Of a stretch of 64,000 nt of DNA, positions 12,538 through 24,696 are shown piece after piece. Made by a program: the position numbers and the translations under genes. The stretch comes from Sequoia sempervirens (taxonomy: Eukaryota > Streptophyta > Pinopsida > Cupressales > Cupressaceae), in the NCBI GenBank assembly GCA_007258455.2, contig VDFB02270651.1:495769370-495833369 (forward strand), in the 5' to 3' direction. The notes beneath the pieces were generated by a model that worked only from the letters and a program-made list of their open reading frames with translations, made no database searches and was not told where the DNA came from. The first letter of the stretch is position 1; each line of letters starts with the position of its first letter.

Positions 12538-13366
12538 TGTTAATGCGTGTTTTATGACTCACCAAGCACTCTAGAATAAAGAATCCAAAGATACTCTATC
12601 CTCTCTTGAAAAACTGCATCATATGCTAAGATTGCCAAAAAGATCATACAACAATTCCAATGTTTCGTAAGTTGGGGTGTGGATAAGCTCTGTGGATGAT
12701 GTGATTTTGCCAGTTAACACAAAGGGATTTACTCTAGTAAACTACTTAGGAAGCACGGACTCAAATGCAGAATTATATTTCTTTTTTTTTGAATTCTTTG
12801 ATTTTGAATTAAAAAAAAAGTGAAAAGGAGCAAGGGTTTAGGAATCCTATACTACTACGAAATCAAGAGACGGTAAGGATTAAGTGAAACCAAAAGACAA
12901 TACTTTGTTTCGCCACGCTAAATGACAACTACACAAAGCAAGTGCAATCTTTTGGGGATTTGTGCCTAGGAACTTTTCACTATGAACAACACCATCAATA
13001 GAACAATATTATTCGAAGTAAATATTTAAAGCATCCACATTAAAAGCTTAGTCTAACTTCACTCATTGAATGAAATCATTCATCCAAAGAAAGTATGAGC
13101 ACGGTTTCACAAATCTTTACTATCAATCTATCATTCATTAATATGTATTTTAATCTACTCAATGAGGAAGAGAAGTATGCAACCATGCAACCAATTGACA
13201 ATGAAAGAATTCAAAGCATCTCATGCATCATGAACTTTTTATCAAAATAGTCTTTTGCAACAATTTCATAAACTCTCTCTCTCTTATTTCTAATCTCTGC
13301 TATTTCTTCAATATTCTATTATCTTCTCCTATGTCCTTATTATGAAAATGAGAGAATGAGAGGGGG

Positions 13367-15313
13367 TGTAATGTCCCCAATTTAGCCCTATGCCTTTCAT
13401 TTGGATTTAGCCTATTTTCGGAAATCCATAGGCTACTCAAATATGCAAATTTAGGGTTTCCACTTTCAGTAAGTCTTACTTCTAGCTCAGTTCAACTTTC
13501 TGTTGGTTTTGAGGTGAACTTACTATTTTTGGCATTGGCTATTTTTAGTAAGTCTAATTTTGGTAGTGGCATCATCAACAGTTTAGTTCAGGTCATCATG
13601 CTATTTTTGGCAATCCATCAGTTCCAGTATTGGCGTTGGTTTTGGTTATCTCCTTGGATTGAGTTTTATACTTAGTCAATTTCATGTTTTTAAGTTGTAC
13701 CCCACGCCTAGACTTGATGACTTCAAGTTGTTTTAAAGAGGGGACATTAAGGGGTCAAGTTGAGCATTTAATGATTTAATAAATGCTTTATTGTTGCATT
13801 TTGAAATGGACACCAAAAAGGGAAGATGAATAATATTTTATTATTTCAAAATAAAGTGAAAGGTTGAAGTGGCGTCCCTTTTGGAAGTTGAAGTGATTCG
13901 ACTTCTTGGAATTCAGAGTGTTTCATTTGCCATTTGAAGCTTATTTATTGAGGCCTTGCTCATTCATTCTCATCTTTGGAAAATAATGTAAAGTTATGCT
14001 GCTAGTTTGAAATCCAGAATCCGGCTAAGGGAAAGCTTAGCAAGTTTACTCCATTCTTCGGGCCTGAAACTATGGTTCCCTAGATGGTCTATTGGGAGTG
14101 TGCTTCATCCAGAAGTACATATTGAGCATTATTGTGGAGTTTTGGTGAGATATTTCCAGTTTTCATGTTGCTGCTTCTTATTTAGTTGAAGGAGATTTTT
14201 ATATACAGCTTTTTGTGTGATTCAATTTTGATTCTAGGTGTTGGTCCTATCAATTCCTTGACTATTGGCAACCCCTTTTGGAGAGTTTCAGAATTTTTAA
14301 TGAAGTGCAGAATTTTATCTAAAGAAATCACCCCCTTTGGAGGTCATACCATTTGCAGAGGGCTTTGGAGTTGGAACAAAAATTATCTAATGAGTTTTAA
14401 TGCAGATTTTGTATGGTGAATTGGGCGCCTACATTCTAAAGAGCCATTGCATTTCGTTTCAAACAATTCAAAGGTATATTGATAAAGTTGTGAGCATTTG
14501 TTTGGTTTTTTCTAATTGCTGATAGACATTTCCAGATTGCAGATTTATATATCAGATTGCTATAGTTTTCTGATTTTGGCTTCTAGCATCATTATTTGAG
14601 AGGTTTTTCATTGAAGAAACCATCCTTTAATTGTATATTGTAATGATGGTAAAAACATTTGAAAATTACATTTATTTTTATTGTAAAATTGAAAACAGTA
14701 GTATTGTTTCAGTTCTTTAATTTGCTGCATTTTCTTGTAATTAATTCACATCATTGTAACCCCTGGATGGTTTATCGCCAATGTGGATAAAGAACATTCT
14801 GGAAGCTTATCTCTTATTTGCAGCTATTTCTATTCATTGTAAAGCTAGTTAGTAGTACTAACAGCTATTTCATTTTACTACTGCAATTTATACTTGATTA
14901 CACTCCCACAATTGAGTGGTTGAGTTCTAGAATAAACATCTTTCTTGTTTGTAAATTCCCCCCACAAAATAAGTGGTTGTGTGGACTGTTTTCCCCCCAT
15001 GAAATAAGTGGAAGAGAGGATTTAATGGCTGACTTGCCGCCTTAATAATGTAATAATTTCACCCACTGAATAAGTGAAGTATTCCCACTGCTTGTGGATG
15101 CCTGTATCAGCAGATGAATTGTACTTTCAGTTCAGTTTATACCTAATGATCCTCTGACCATATGCTATCACCTCGTCCACATTGGGATCTTGGTGAACAT
15201 TCTTGGTTAGAGTTACTTTCCATTCTGATTTGCATTTGGAGCTAATGCTAATCAGTGGTTTGATGCTGGTTTGTGTGTCTAATTTTGGGGAAAAAAGTAA
15301 GGGGAATATTTCA
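13367..15313 (+). mobile_element. Solo LTR (1.95 kb) nested in copy B
   Basis: It begins tgtaatgtcccc at 13367 and ends ggggaatatttca at 15313, flanked by ggggg on both sides (13362-13366 and 15314-15318). The flanking G-run of copy B is continuous in copy C (53976-53981), so the empty site is consistent. No primer site, ORF of note or second LTR is present. Because the target lies in a G-run, the 5-bp duplication is less informative than usual. The strand is inferred from the tgtaatgtcccc start, typical of plant gypsy LTRs. Confidence 0.75.
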
Positions 15314-15320
15314 GGGGGGT

Positions 15321-15327
15321 TTATATA
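15321..15327 (-). promoter_or_regulatory. TATA box of copy B
   Basis: TATATAA on the minus strand, followed by a run of C, as in copy C (53983-53989). It lies about 0.84 kb from the 3' end of the element once the nested solo LTR is removed. It sits downstream of the protein frame, as a promoter in a 3' LTR would. Confidence 0.5.
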
Positions 15328-15465
15328 GAGTTTCAGAAATACAATAAACAGTCCAAATTAATCTGGAATCAATGGTAGAGAATAAAAATGAGCAACCCTA
15401 ATTAGGGTTTTCTGAAACACAGCCAGTGATCAATGAGCTAACAGGCAGTGAACTAAAGTGAAGAG

Positions 15466-18400
15466 CTATTCTTGAGGAGGCGCATCCCTATCCTCTTTGG
15501 TAGCATTATACCAGATGAATTTGGAAACTATTGTGTCAACCTCCTCAATCGTGACAAGTGGCAGTGCGTAGACCTTGAATTCCAGCAAATCCAAATCATT
15601 CGAACACTCAGCAAAAGTTTCCTCCCATTTTGATTCCTGCCGATGGAAGTTACGAAGGATGAATAGGAAGTCAGCTACCTTAGTCAAATTTTGTTTGAGG
15701 ATAGGCCCAGTAGTGAAGAAGATTTCTTGAATTTTGTGTTTCAAGTTTTCAAACTGCAGGTTGTTTGCTTGCACGATGTCCCTCTCCAGCGCATCTGCAG
15801 CCACAACTAGAATCTTCTCTCAAACTTCTTTTGTCTTTTTCTCAACTCAGATAGTGTCTTCCTTTATCTTCTCTAGGATCTCTCTCTGTGTGACCAATGC
15901 CAAGTACCAGCTACTGAAGTCATAAGTTGCGCCTAGTGCAATCACTTCTCTATTGACCAACTCTTGCTTTGGCACTCCTTTGAGCACTTTGAGACATGGA
16001 ATGATCCTATCTCGAATATCCTGAGCATTATCCCATGTTTCTGTCAATGTTGCAATTCTCGAGAGCAAAGAAGAAGTTTGCTCGTACGCCAATGCCAATT
16101 TTTTTGCAAATATAGCTACCTCTTCTCTGTTGCTGATCAACCATTCCTTAGTCTCCTTGGCTATATTCTTCTCCTCTTCGAGAGTCTCCTGAGAAGTATT
16201 CAACAATGGAGGAGCTGTTGCGCTAGTCTAATCAAGAGGCTTAGTTAGATGCTGAATATATTCCTTAAGTCGTTCAACCTCTCGTTTATACTCTTTTTTC
16301 TTTGCTACCTCCTTCTCTAGCCTTGCTTTGATAGTGGCAACAAAATTATCCAATTCTTCCACCTATTGTCCTTTTGTGGTAGGGCCCAAATTGATAGTGG
16401 TAATGGCATATTCTTGGGGAGTATTTTCCTCCCTCGACTTGTCAACTGTCTGTACAACAACTTGGATTGTATGATGCCTGACATCATCTTTCTAAATGGT
16501 GGAGAATGTTTTGGCAAGCTTTCTTGCACTAACTGCTTCTAATTTGGCCAAGAAATTGGCCATGTCATCTTCTTCTTCTGGAACCTCTTCTAGTCCCTTC
16601 ATCTTCAATTTTTCTTTCAACCAACCGGGGATAGTTGATTGCTCAGTATCTTGCTCTTCCTGAATGTCCCGCGTGTCTGGAATTTCTTGAATTCCTTTCA
16701 GGGCTGAAATCATTCCTTCTTCAAACTCACTGTCAAAAATGTCAACCTCATTGTTTGATTCCAAAATCTCGGTACCTATGGGTGATGGAGGCTCATCATT
16801 TTCTAGTTGAACAGGGATAGGAGAGGGAATCCTTATATCTCCCAGAGATTCATCAATGTCTAAAATTTCATTCACATTCGCAGAGACAATAGAATGAAGA
16901 GGCTCTGGTCTCTGTTGCTTCCTGGTAGGTTCCTTGTTTGCAATTTCTTTTCCCTTTGTCTCCTTCCTTTTCTTAGGATTAGAGCTCTCGATTAGCTCGT
17001 CTCCTTGGGATGCTCCAGCGTTCGAAGAGTAGGATTCTGCTTCGCCCATCAGAGTGTATGTCAAAGGTATACCCTTCTGCCGTAGTTCCTTAATCTGCTG
17101 ATCTGCCCACCATTGTGAATACTTGATGACAGGTCTCATGAAGGTGGCCAAGCCAGAGATTTCCGGTTCTGACCAGCGCATGGGAGGAAGAGGCTGACTT
17201 CCGTCAAAACCTAGTTGCGTAAATTCACCATCATCTTCAAGTTGGTCTGGCACACGAAAGAGTTATGTCGTTCTGATTAAGCTGACAAGCAATTTGGACC
17301 ACAATCTTTTCCTAACATCAAATTCATCTACAACATTGGCCTAGTAATCCTCCAGGTCTACTTTGTGTTTATATTTCTTTCCGTTCACAGTTCCGATGTG
17401 GTGATGAGGATCAAAATTGGCTCTAGATCAGTACGATGTGAACGAATACCACTGCATTTCTAGTCTGGCACTTTCAGCTGCCCATGCAAACGAGCAGTAT
17501 TCTTCCATGTTCCCGATGAAGAATGGGAAAGTGATGGCTACTTTGCTCTTCACCCTCTGAAAATTCTGATAAGTTTCTAGTTGCCTAAGAACCTCCAGTA
17601 GAATCATTCTGTGGGTGGGGTAGATGGGAAGCTTGAATGGATTCCCAGTGAATCACTGGATTCTGATATAAGTGAATCTCGGAAACTGGATGTACCAAGA
17701 TCCATATTTACTGATGAGGCTCTTTGCTTCATGTGTCAGCCTTTGATGCGTCCCTCCCTGCAGTATCCTCGTGATGTACATCAGGAATGCATCGTGTGCT
17801 CTTCTGAAGTGGGACTTGGCAGACAGCTGCAATTGAGGGTAACATTCATACACTTTGAATTCATTTTCTCCATTTCCCACAACACCTTTGCATATTAATC
17901 CGGAATACCTATAGGCTCTTGCCAATAGATAAATGACATAAGAACTCATATAAAATGACTTAGTCCTCTCCAGGTTAATCAATTGCTCATGGATGTTATC
18001 ACTGATCATCCTCGACCAGTTAAACATTCCGACTCCGGAGGTGATTTCCTCGATGAAGAAGTACATCCATGTTTCAAAGGGGGTGCCTTGAGGACTATCC
18101 ATTATTCTGTTCAGGAGCAAGATGATATCACCGTAATCCTCCTTAAAGTCTATCCAGTGCAATTTCTTAGGCATTTTCTTCACGGAAGCTCTTCGCTTTT
18201 CCAACCATGTTTTGTTGATATGAGTTGCACATTGATCTGCCTGTTCCTTGAAGATTCTTCCAGCTTCTTCCTTTGTTTTAAATGAAGTTCGATTATAATC
18301 AGGGATGCCAAATGCCTCCTAGATAGCTGGTTCTCCAAGATGTGCCAAAATCCTTCCATCAAGAGCGACAATTTGTCTTTCCTGTGGGTTGTAATGCCTT

Positions 18401-18665
18401 GCACATTTGACCATTAATTCGGCACACTCGATTGTTGGAGGAAATCCAGGAGCTTGGACAATTCCATTCCACATCATCCGGTGGGAAATGGTTGTGGGCA
18501 GAAGTCCATTCAATCCATACATTCTCTTTCTGAATTCCTCAAAATCAACATGTTTGAGGTCTATATCTGTGATGTTCTTCCATTTGGAATTTATCTTTGA
18601 CTCCTGTTGAACTCCCTTGCGAATTTCATTGGTGCTTTCTTTGACGATTCTTCGGGGGTGGTCAT
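15466..18665 (-). pseudogene. ABC-family protein, copy B, broken
   Basis: The possible start is ATG at 18665, just after ctcgcag (splice-acceptor-like), with a frameshift within ~25 codons. Conserved blocks are FNWSRMISDNIHEQLINLER and YVIYLLARAYRYSGL (near 17900-18020), QFPRFTYIRIQ (17660), RWSEPEISGLATFMRP (17150-17190), an acidic/low-complexity stretch, and an AKKEYKREVERLKEYIQ coiled-coil-like segment (16230-16310). The C-terminal domain has YDFSSWYLALVTQREIL (~15880-15930) and ends in APPQE at 15466. Stops lie near 16210, 16370, 16493, 17256, 17347 and 18321. Copies A and C share the order of blocks. The function is unknown. Confidence 0.7.
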
Positions 18666-19484
18666 CAACCTGCGAGAAAGAAAATACAGTAAACTTTCAA
18701 TTATGATTTCTTTAAAATTTTCCTATGAAAATTCCAACTTTCAGCTTGTTGAGGGTTAAATTCAATGAAAAAGCAAGCTGAGTAACAACACTTAGTAAAA
18801 TTTTCGAAGATAAAATGAAGACAGAAGTAAAAATAATTCATCAAACTTCGGAATTATACTCTGTGGCTGGCAATTTAACTTTAAACTTCGAAAATCTGGT
18901 CTTTATTGCTGAAAAAGCAAGCAATCCTTTGAAAATTTCGACCTTCAGCTCAAAGTTTCGTTCTCTTTCACCTTGAAAAATCAATTACTCAACTCTCAAA
19001 ATTTCTATCTCTCAAAAAAATCTCTCTCATGGAGAATTCTATCTCTCGAAAAAATTTCTAACTCTTGAAAAATTCTCTATCTCTAGGAATGGAGAGAGCT
19101 AAACCTCTTCTCAAATCGAAATTATGAGTTGATAATGACTTGAAAATACCTTATAAGGTTGAAAAATTCGATCCATTTAGCAGTTTCTCAAGTTCATTGA
19201 ATGTAGACTCCTGTTTATCGAGGTAAGTTTCTAAATTTTTAGCTCTTCATCTTTATCTTCATCCACAATTTTGAAGTTTATCCCTTTGAAGCTCGAATTT
19301 TCCAAGTGTTGGAATAATTAAAGGTTCTAATATGTGATTTTTTTAATTTTCTCAACCTTTAATTCTTTATTTTATCCATGTATCATTTTAATTTGGGCAA
19401 TTTTGGTTCAATCTCATGGATTTTTATTTCTTTCTCCTTGAAAATTTGGACTTTCGAATTCCTTTGCCATATTTTCTCCATGAC
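18666..19484 (-). other. Leader of copy B between the array and the frame
   Basis: Non-coding and AT-rich. Its minus-strand end carries tttctttctcgcag directly before the ATG at 18665, a good splice acceptor. Repeated words of the type ctctcaaaatttctatctctc (18990-19090) form a loose pyrimidine-rich tract. I see nothing else in it. Confidence 0.45.
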
Positions 19485-20160
19485 GGACTTCAAAATGGTA
19501 TCTCCATATGTTGGATAGAATCTTTCCATGCTCTCCATAGTTCAAGTCGGACTCCACAATTTTCTTTCCACTTTGCTCATCATACTATGGCGGACTTTCC
19601 ACTTATTTTTCCATTCTCCCTTTCCCAAGCACCTCATGCCTTAGACAATTTTATGTTTCCTTTAGCAAGGTCGGACTTTCAGGATTTCCTTCCATTGTTC
19701 ATCTTGGCATGGCGGACTTCACAAAATTCTTTTCATATGCTTTTAATGGTCTAGGTGGACTTCATAGTTATTTTTCCTTCCATCACCAAGTGTTGGCGGA
19801 CTTTATAGGCTTCCTGACATGTTCTAGGCGGACTTGCAAAATGTTTTTCCACTTCCTCATTCTTGTGGCAGACTTTCTATACTCTTTGCTATTCCCTTTT
19901 CTAAGGTGGGCGGACTTGGTAACATTTTTGCCATTCTCAGGGGCGGACTTGGTGAGCTTTCTTCCACAATGTCTAGGAGGACTTTGAAGAATTCTTTCCA
20001 CATGCAAGGGCAGACTTCCTTGCTCTCTTGCCATTTCCTTTTCCAAGATGGGCGGACTTGGCAAGGTTCTTGCCATGTAGTTGCAAGTCAGACTTTGAAG
20101 AATTCTTTCCTCATGTAATGGCGGACTTTCTCCTCTCCTTTCCATTGCTGGGCGGACTTT
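19485..20160 (-). repeat. Array of aagtccgcc motifs (leader of copy B)
   Basis: On the plus strand the motif reads ggcggactt. It or a one-base variant appears about 17 times between 19485 and 20160, spaced 30-80 bp, often with ccttgccatt-like words between. Copy C has the same motif at the same position in the element (62508-63210). Copy A has an analogous array with a different core. Confidence 0.85.
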
Positions 20161-20731
20161 GAGAATCTTTAGACATTACCTTTAAGCGCCCCTCTTCATG
20201 CTTACATTATTTCAGCCAAGAATCTCATGCTTTTTACTCGCCTTTTCATTGATTTTTTCATGATCTTTGCACAGATTTTCAAGATTTTTGCATGCTTTTT
20301 CAATCTAAAGATGGAAATGTTGACTCCTCTATTGATGGGACCTTGGCACTTTCCAAAAATAGAAAGTTTCTAAAAATAGAAAAAGCGAAAAAGCAACTTT
20401 CTAAAAATAGTAAATCCTAGAATGGTCCAAAAGTGCCAAAAATGAAAAAAACAAAAAAGTCAAAAAGCAAAAACCCTAAAAAGTAGGAAGTGTCAGAATT
20501 GAGTGAAAACACAGGCGATCTTCGCCTCCCGGGTCTCCTGAGCACTTCTACGATGCTTAAGCATAGTTTCAGGCTTAAATTTTCAACTTGGCTCAAGTGA
20601 TGATTCCAGACTCTAACTTGAAGCTCACGGAGTGAATGAGCTTATGAAATTGAAATTCAAAACTAGACCCTAAAAACAAACCACCGAGGGTCCCCATTTA
20701 TAATGGGGCGATGTGTGATAAGGTCACAACA
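20161..20731 (-). other. 5' terminal region of copy B with hairpin
   Basis: This is the 5' end of copy B on the minus strand. CCCCATT-3 nt-AATGGGG at 20692-20708 forms a perfect 7-bp stem, and copy C has the same stem (63910-63926) with a different loop. Between the hairpin and the array lies a segment shared with copy C (cctactttttagggtttt and cgaagatcg...gtgttttcactcaattctgac-like words) plus the ctatttttagaaag motif. Confidence 0.6.
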
Positions 20732-21185
20732 CTCCCGAGGGATTATTAGAGGCCTCCTTCACTACATTTTGTCATTTCGACATTTTGATTTTGTACTTGT
20801 TTTGATATCATGCTACTCATTGTAATCATCTTTATGATCAGATATTTTTGATATCATATAATAGAAATCTTCCATTTGCCGATTCAACAATTTAAACTTT
20901 TATGTAGTATTGAGTATTCTAATTTCTAATTAGTATTCGATATTGAAAACTTCAATGTTCAATGTTCAAGTATTTACTATTTAGTATTTCAATTTGGCAT
21001 TTGCAATTTTGCTATTTTACTTCTTAATAGTCTTATACATCTTTTCATAACTAGCATTTTAAGTACCATATGTATAGTATATAGTATATACAGCCCCCCT
21101 CACAGCCGTCCCCCTGTCGTCCCCAAATTGAGGCCCCTTTGTCCCCCCGTCTCGGAAATCCATCCCCAACGATGGTGCAGCTATG
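20732..21185 (+). other. 3' end of hAT-1
   Basis: Resumed end of hAT-1: the last codons and stop (TAG 20747-20749), then an AT-rich 3' non-coding region and C-rich subterminal sequence ending ...ggtgcagctatg. It aligns almost throughout with the complement of 26536-26995, the 3' end of hAT-2, including the tatgtatagtatatagtatatac segment. Confidence 0.85.
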
Positions 21186-21540
21186 ATTGCAAGGAAGTAG
21201 ATAGCTTTTGGGTGGCGATTTCAATGCCATCTTAGATTTGTCGAAGAAAAGTGGAGGGCTCTGAAAGGAGAATATGGTAATGGTAGATTTCTGCAATTTT
21301 GTGGTTAGAAGCGAGTTATGTGATATCGCTACAAAGAATGGTGGCTATACTTGGACCAGGGAGGCGGATTCACCAACATTGCTAAAAGGCTAGATCATTT
21401 CTTATGCTTTGCGGAATGGTTAGATAATCAAGTTGGCATAGAGTCGAATAGACTTTTGTTGTCCCTATCAGATCACTATCTAGTGTTAGTGGAGTTCAAG
21501 GCCTTTTCAAGGTCAAGTATTAGTTATTTTAAATTTGAAT
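21186..21540 (+). pseudogene. LINE endonuclease, C-terminal part
   Basis: In the frame that continues from the minus-strand piece at 33313-33696 it reads LLGGDFNAILDLSKKSGGL, then FCNFVV.SELCDIATKNGGY and TWTR. GGDFN and GGYTWT are standard APE-endonuclease landmarks. A stop lies before LLGGDFN, and later segments shift frame (AKRLDHFLCFAEW and LLSLSDHYLVLVEF in frame 21351-21542). Confidence 0.85.
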
Positions 21541-21830
21541 GAACATGGCTTAGAAGGCTCGATCTCATCGATTTAATAGAAAAATGGTGGCTCAAAGCTC
21601 CTAGTGATAATGACACCCCAAGCTTCATCTTTTGCAAGAGGTTAGCATATGTCAAATCTAGATTGGAGGAGAAGAAAGAGTTGAGAAGGAAATGGCCTCT
21701 CTCAACTAAAAGATTATCCAATATGGCATGTTTCAAGCGGATTTCGAAAGAGAAAGAATTGTTGGTGGAACATGGGGAACTTTTGGCTTAGGAGGAAGAC
21801 TTTTGGAAAGCCAAAGCAAGGGAGAGCTAG

Positions 21831-23318
21831 TTGGAAGCTAGGGATCTAAATACCATTTTTTTTCATAATTCAGTAAAGGTCAAAAGGATGGGAAATACGA
21901 TCAACAAGGTTGCACTTAACGATGGGAGGACGATCCAAGAAGGAAAGGAGATTGAGGTAGTGGTCGTCAACTTCTTTAAAGATCTTCTGGCGCCTACGGA
22001 TGGGAAGGATGCCCTCAATGACATGGACATTTTGAGGTGTGTTGAGCCACTGGTATATGAAGAAGACAATGTTTTGTTGTACGAACCCTTTTTGAAAGCA
22101 AAAATAAAGATTGTTGCATTTGAATTGCACCCTGATAAGGCACTCGGGCCAGAGGGGTTTTTTGCTGTTTTCTATTAGAAGTGTTGGCATATCATGGGCA
22201 GAGAGGTGTGGCATGTAGTGGAAGAATTCAAGAAGAAGAATAAGTTTTTCAAAGACCTAAACAATATTGCTCTTGTTTTGATACCAAAGAAGGCCGAATG
22301 CATCTCATTATCAGACTACATACTGATTTCATTATGTAACACCATCTATAAGGTAATTTCAGAAGCTTTGGCCAATAGACTTAAGAAGATACTTGAGAAG
22401 ATAATCTTAGAGAATCAAAACAACTTTACTCCGAGGAGAGAGATCGTGGACAATGAAACGATCCATTCAATAACAAACTCAAAGCAAAGTTGCATGATGA
22501 TCAAACTAGATGTTAGAAAAGCCTATGATAGGGTGGATTGGTGCTTTTTGTTGCATGTGCTGGAAAGGTTGGGTTTCTGTAAGGAATGGTTAAGCCATAT
22601 TTTTGCGTGTATATCTTGAGTCAGAATGTCTGTTGTTGTCAATGGATCTTTAAGTGGCTTTTCTGAGATATCCCAAGGATTACATCAAGGGGATCCATTG
22701 TCACCATTTTTGTTCATTCTGATAGTTGAAGCTTTAAGCGGTCTAATTAAACACAAGCAAAGGTCTAGTCTATGTAAGGGGGTAATGGTTGCCAGAGGTG
22801 TGGAGCCAGTTAACCATGCCCAATTTGCGGACAATACAATGGTTTTCGGTGAGGCTAGCTTCCAAGAGGTTGAAGAAATGAAAAGGACTTTGGAGCTTTA
22901 CAATAATTGCTTGGGTTAAGTAATCAACAGACAAAAATCCAAAATATACTTCTTCAACACAAAGAAGAGATGGCAAACTCGGATTGTGGTTGTGCTTGGA
23001 TGTGCAATTGAATCAATCCCCGCTAAGCATCTTGGGGCTCCAGTCTTTAGGGGGGCAGTTCGCACAAAACTATGGGAAGACATAATCAAGAAGAACAAAA
23101 AGGAAGTCGAGGCTTGGGAAGGTAAGTGGTTATCGCTAGCCAGTAGAATTACCATACTCAAAGCAGTTCTTGGAGTAGTCCCTATTTATGTCATGTCATG
23201 CATGTCGCTATCTAGGAAGGCAATGATCCAACTAGAAGGCTCCTGGAAGAATTTTTTGTGGGAGGGCGCCAACCCAGAGAAACATATCCCATTGGTTCTA
23301 TGGGATAAAATAACTTGA
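21831..23318 (+). pseudogene. LINE reverse transcriptase, broken
   Basis: The pieces are 21831-22178, 22194-22619, 22626-22919 and 22986-23318. Landmarks are HPDKALGPEGF (the usual KSPGPDG region), LVLIPKK, MMIKLDVRKAYDRVDW (motif A, FxxAYDxV type), QGLHQGDPLSPFLFIL (motif B) and HAQFADNTMVF (motif C), where the usual FADD is FADN. The downstream AKHLGAP and WEGKWLSLASRITILKAVL are typical of plant LINEs. In-frame stops separate the pieces. Loss of the second catalytic Asp would disable the enzyme even without them. Confidence 0.9.
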
Positions 23319-24420
23319 CTAGTGGAGTGCGAGAGGGTCTTGATGAAGGAACTTTGCCTTCAAAATAAGGCCCTTGGGGCCAAGTTGGTGTGGAAGATGT
23401 TCAAGTATCCCGAGAAGTTGTGCAGAATCATGCAAAGCAAATATTTAGATAGTGAGGACCCAAGCTAGATACTAACACTAGCAATTAGCTATAGTGGTGG
23501 ACCCAATTTGGATACTTTCTAGCAAATAGGCTATTTGGCGTTTCATGTGGGAATGTAAACCTATTTTGTTGAGCAAATTACATGGTGTGTTGACAATGGG
23601 CGCAAGGTACAATTTTGGTCTAATTCCTGGGAAGGATTCCCACCCTTGGAGGATGAAAGAGAATTCAAAGATTTCAAACATATTTTAATCAGGGAGAGAG
23701 GCATATTTGGCGTTTCATGTGGGAATGTAAACCTATTTTGTTGAGCAAATTACATGGTGTGTTGACAATGGGCGCAAGGTACAATTTTGGTCTAATTCCT
23801 GGGAAGGATTCCCACCCTTGGAGGATGAAAGAGAATTCAAAGATTTCAAACATATTTTAATCAGGGAGAGAGGCACCAAACTAGCAAACTATATCATCAA
23901 GATGAATGAGGATGGGTTGGCGGTATGGGTGGACATTAGCCATGTCCAAGTAGAGGATAGGATAAAAGGAAGATTCAAGGATTCTCTCAGCTCAAGAAGG
24001 TTATTTATAAATTTGCGGGAAGACAAAATTGTCTGGTGTGGTGTGAAACCAGACGGCTACTCCAAGAAATTGGGATACCAAATATTCAAAGCAGCTAGAG
24101 TTGGTGAATCCATTGACAATGGCCAAAGCTATTGTGTTGGGGGCATCATGTCCTTCCAAAGGTGGGGCATTCTTGTGGTTTGTTATTTATAGGGAAATAC
24201 TGACAAGAGAAAAATTGAAAAAGATCAGACTTTTTGGCCCAAGTAGATGTGTCTAATTCAAACGTGAGTAAGAAACCATTGACTATCTGCTCCTTTGGTG
24301 TTCCTTTGCCTCGCATTGCAAGTATTGGACACAGGGCCAACTTAATTGTTGTGGACTGAGAAACAGGAGTATAGACAATTTTTTGAGTTGGTTGGTGCTG
24401 AGCAGAAAAGTTTGTGGTAT
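23319..24420 (+). pseudogene. LINE linker and zinc-binding-like region, broken
   Basis: It reads VECERVLMKELCLQNKALGA and LVWKMFKYPEKLC..MQSKYL, then NGRKVQFWSNSWEG and REDKIVWCGVKPDGYS, all common in plant LINE ORF2 between RT and RNase H. A weak FGPSRC...TIDYLLLWCSFASH segment (~24225-24310) corresponds to the Cys/His-rich zf-RVT region. A 172-bp tandem duplication (23532-23875) lies inside and shifts the frame. Confidence 0.7.
23532..23875 (+). repeat. 172-bp identical tandem duplication
   Basis: Units 23532-23703 and 23704-23875 are identical as read by eye, starting tatttggcgtttcatg and ending agggagagaggca. The length is not a multiple of three, so it breaks the LINE frame. Identity of the two units within a decayed element suggests a recent local event. 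Confidence 0.9.
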
Positions 24421-24696
24421 GGGATTTAGTTTATTGTTTCGTCCTTAGTCATTTGGCACATTTGGAGAGAGAGCAACTGTAGAATTTTCAATGAGAAGGT
24501 GAATGATATTAGCATAGTAAACAAGAAATTAGAGAGAGGTGTGGTGGAGCTAATGAACATCAAGTGTGTTCCTAAGGGTGGAGTCCAATTCACCACATGG
24601 GATGATGAAATGAATAAAAAATGGTCAAGGCTAAAGGTTTTGGTTAGGGCTGGGAATGATGGCAACAAGGTGGTTGGCCCCTTTGAGCGGGAGGTT

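Larger units (their letters stand above)
12538..20731 (-). mobile_element. ABC-family retroelement, copy B
   Basis: On the minus strand it begins TGTTGTGACCTTATCACAC at 20731 and ends ...ACACGCATTAACA at 12538. The target duplication is ctccc (20732-20736) against ctcct (12533-12537). The empty site is seen in hAT-2, where the same transposase tail reads gacctcccgaggg without a break. Excluding the nested solo LTR (13367-15313) it is about 6.24 kb. Order along the minus strand: 5' hairpin, leader with the motif array, splice acceptor, protein frame, TATA box, 3' segment. No LTR pair, primer site or pol gene was found. Confidence 0.85.
9502..21185 (+). mobile_element. hAT-1 transposon (split by copy B)
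   Basis: The 5' end is cagtataccccagcg at 9502 and the 3' end ...gatggtgcagctatg at 21185. Without the 8.2-kb copy B insertion it is about 3.49 kb, close to hAT-2 (26536-33312, ~3.46 kb without its insert). GC-rich subterminal sequence with gcgtccc/ggacg words fills 9510-9720, and C-rich subterminal sequence fills 21100-21180. The 8 bp on its left (agataata, 9494-9501) do not match the 8 bp on its right (attgcaag, 21186-21193). Instead they match, inverted, the flanks of hAT-2, which indicates an inversion between the two copies. The encoded transposase is a pseudogene. Confidence 0.85.

Noticed and set aside
19416..20118. Plus-strand frames of 90-112 aa across the copy B array
   Set aside because: They translate the ggcggactt array in the antisense direction; the same happens at 62506-63239 in copy C, with no conserved protein.
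21831..22919. Reverse transcriptase considered as viral or LTR-type
   Set aside because: Motif order, the neighbouring APE endonuclease and RNase H, and the A-rich 3' end fit a plant LINE. No capsid, movement or integrase signature is present.
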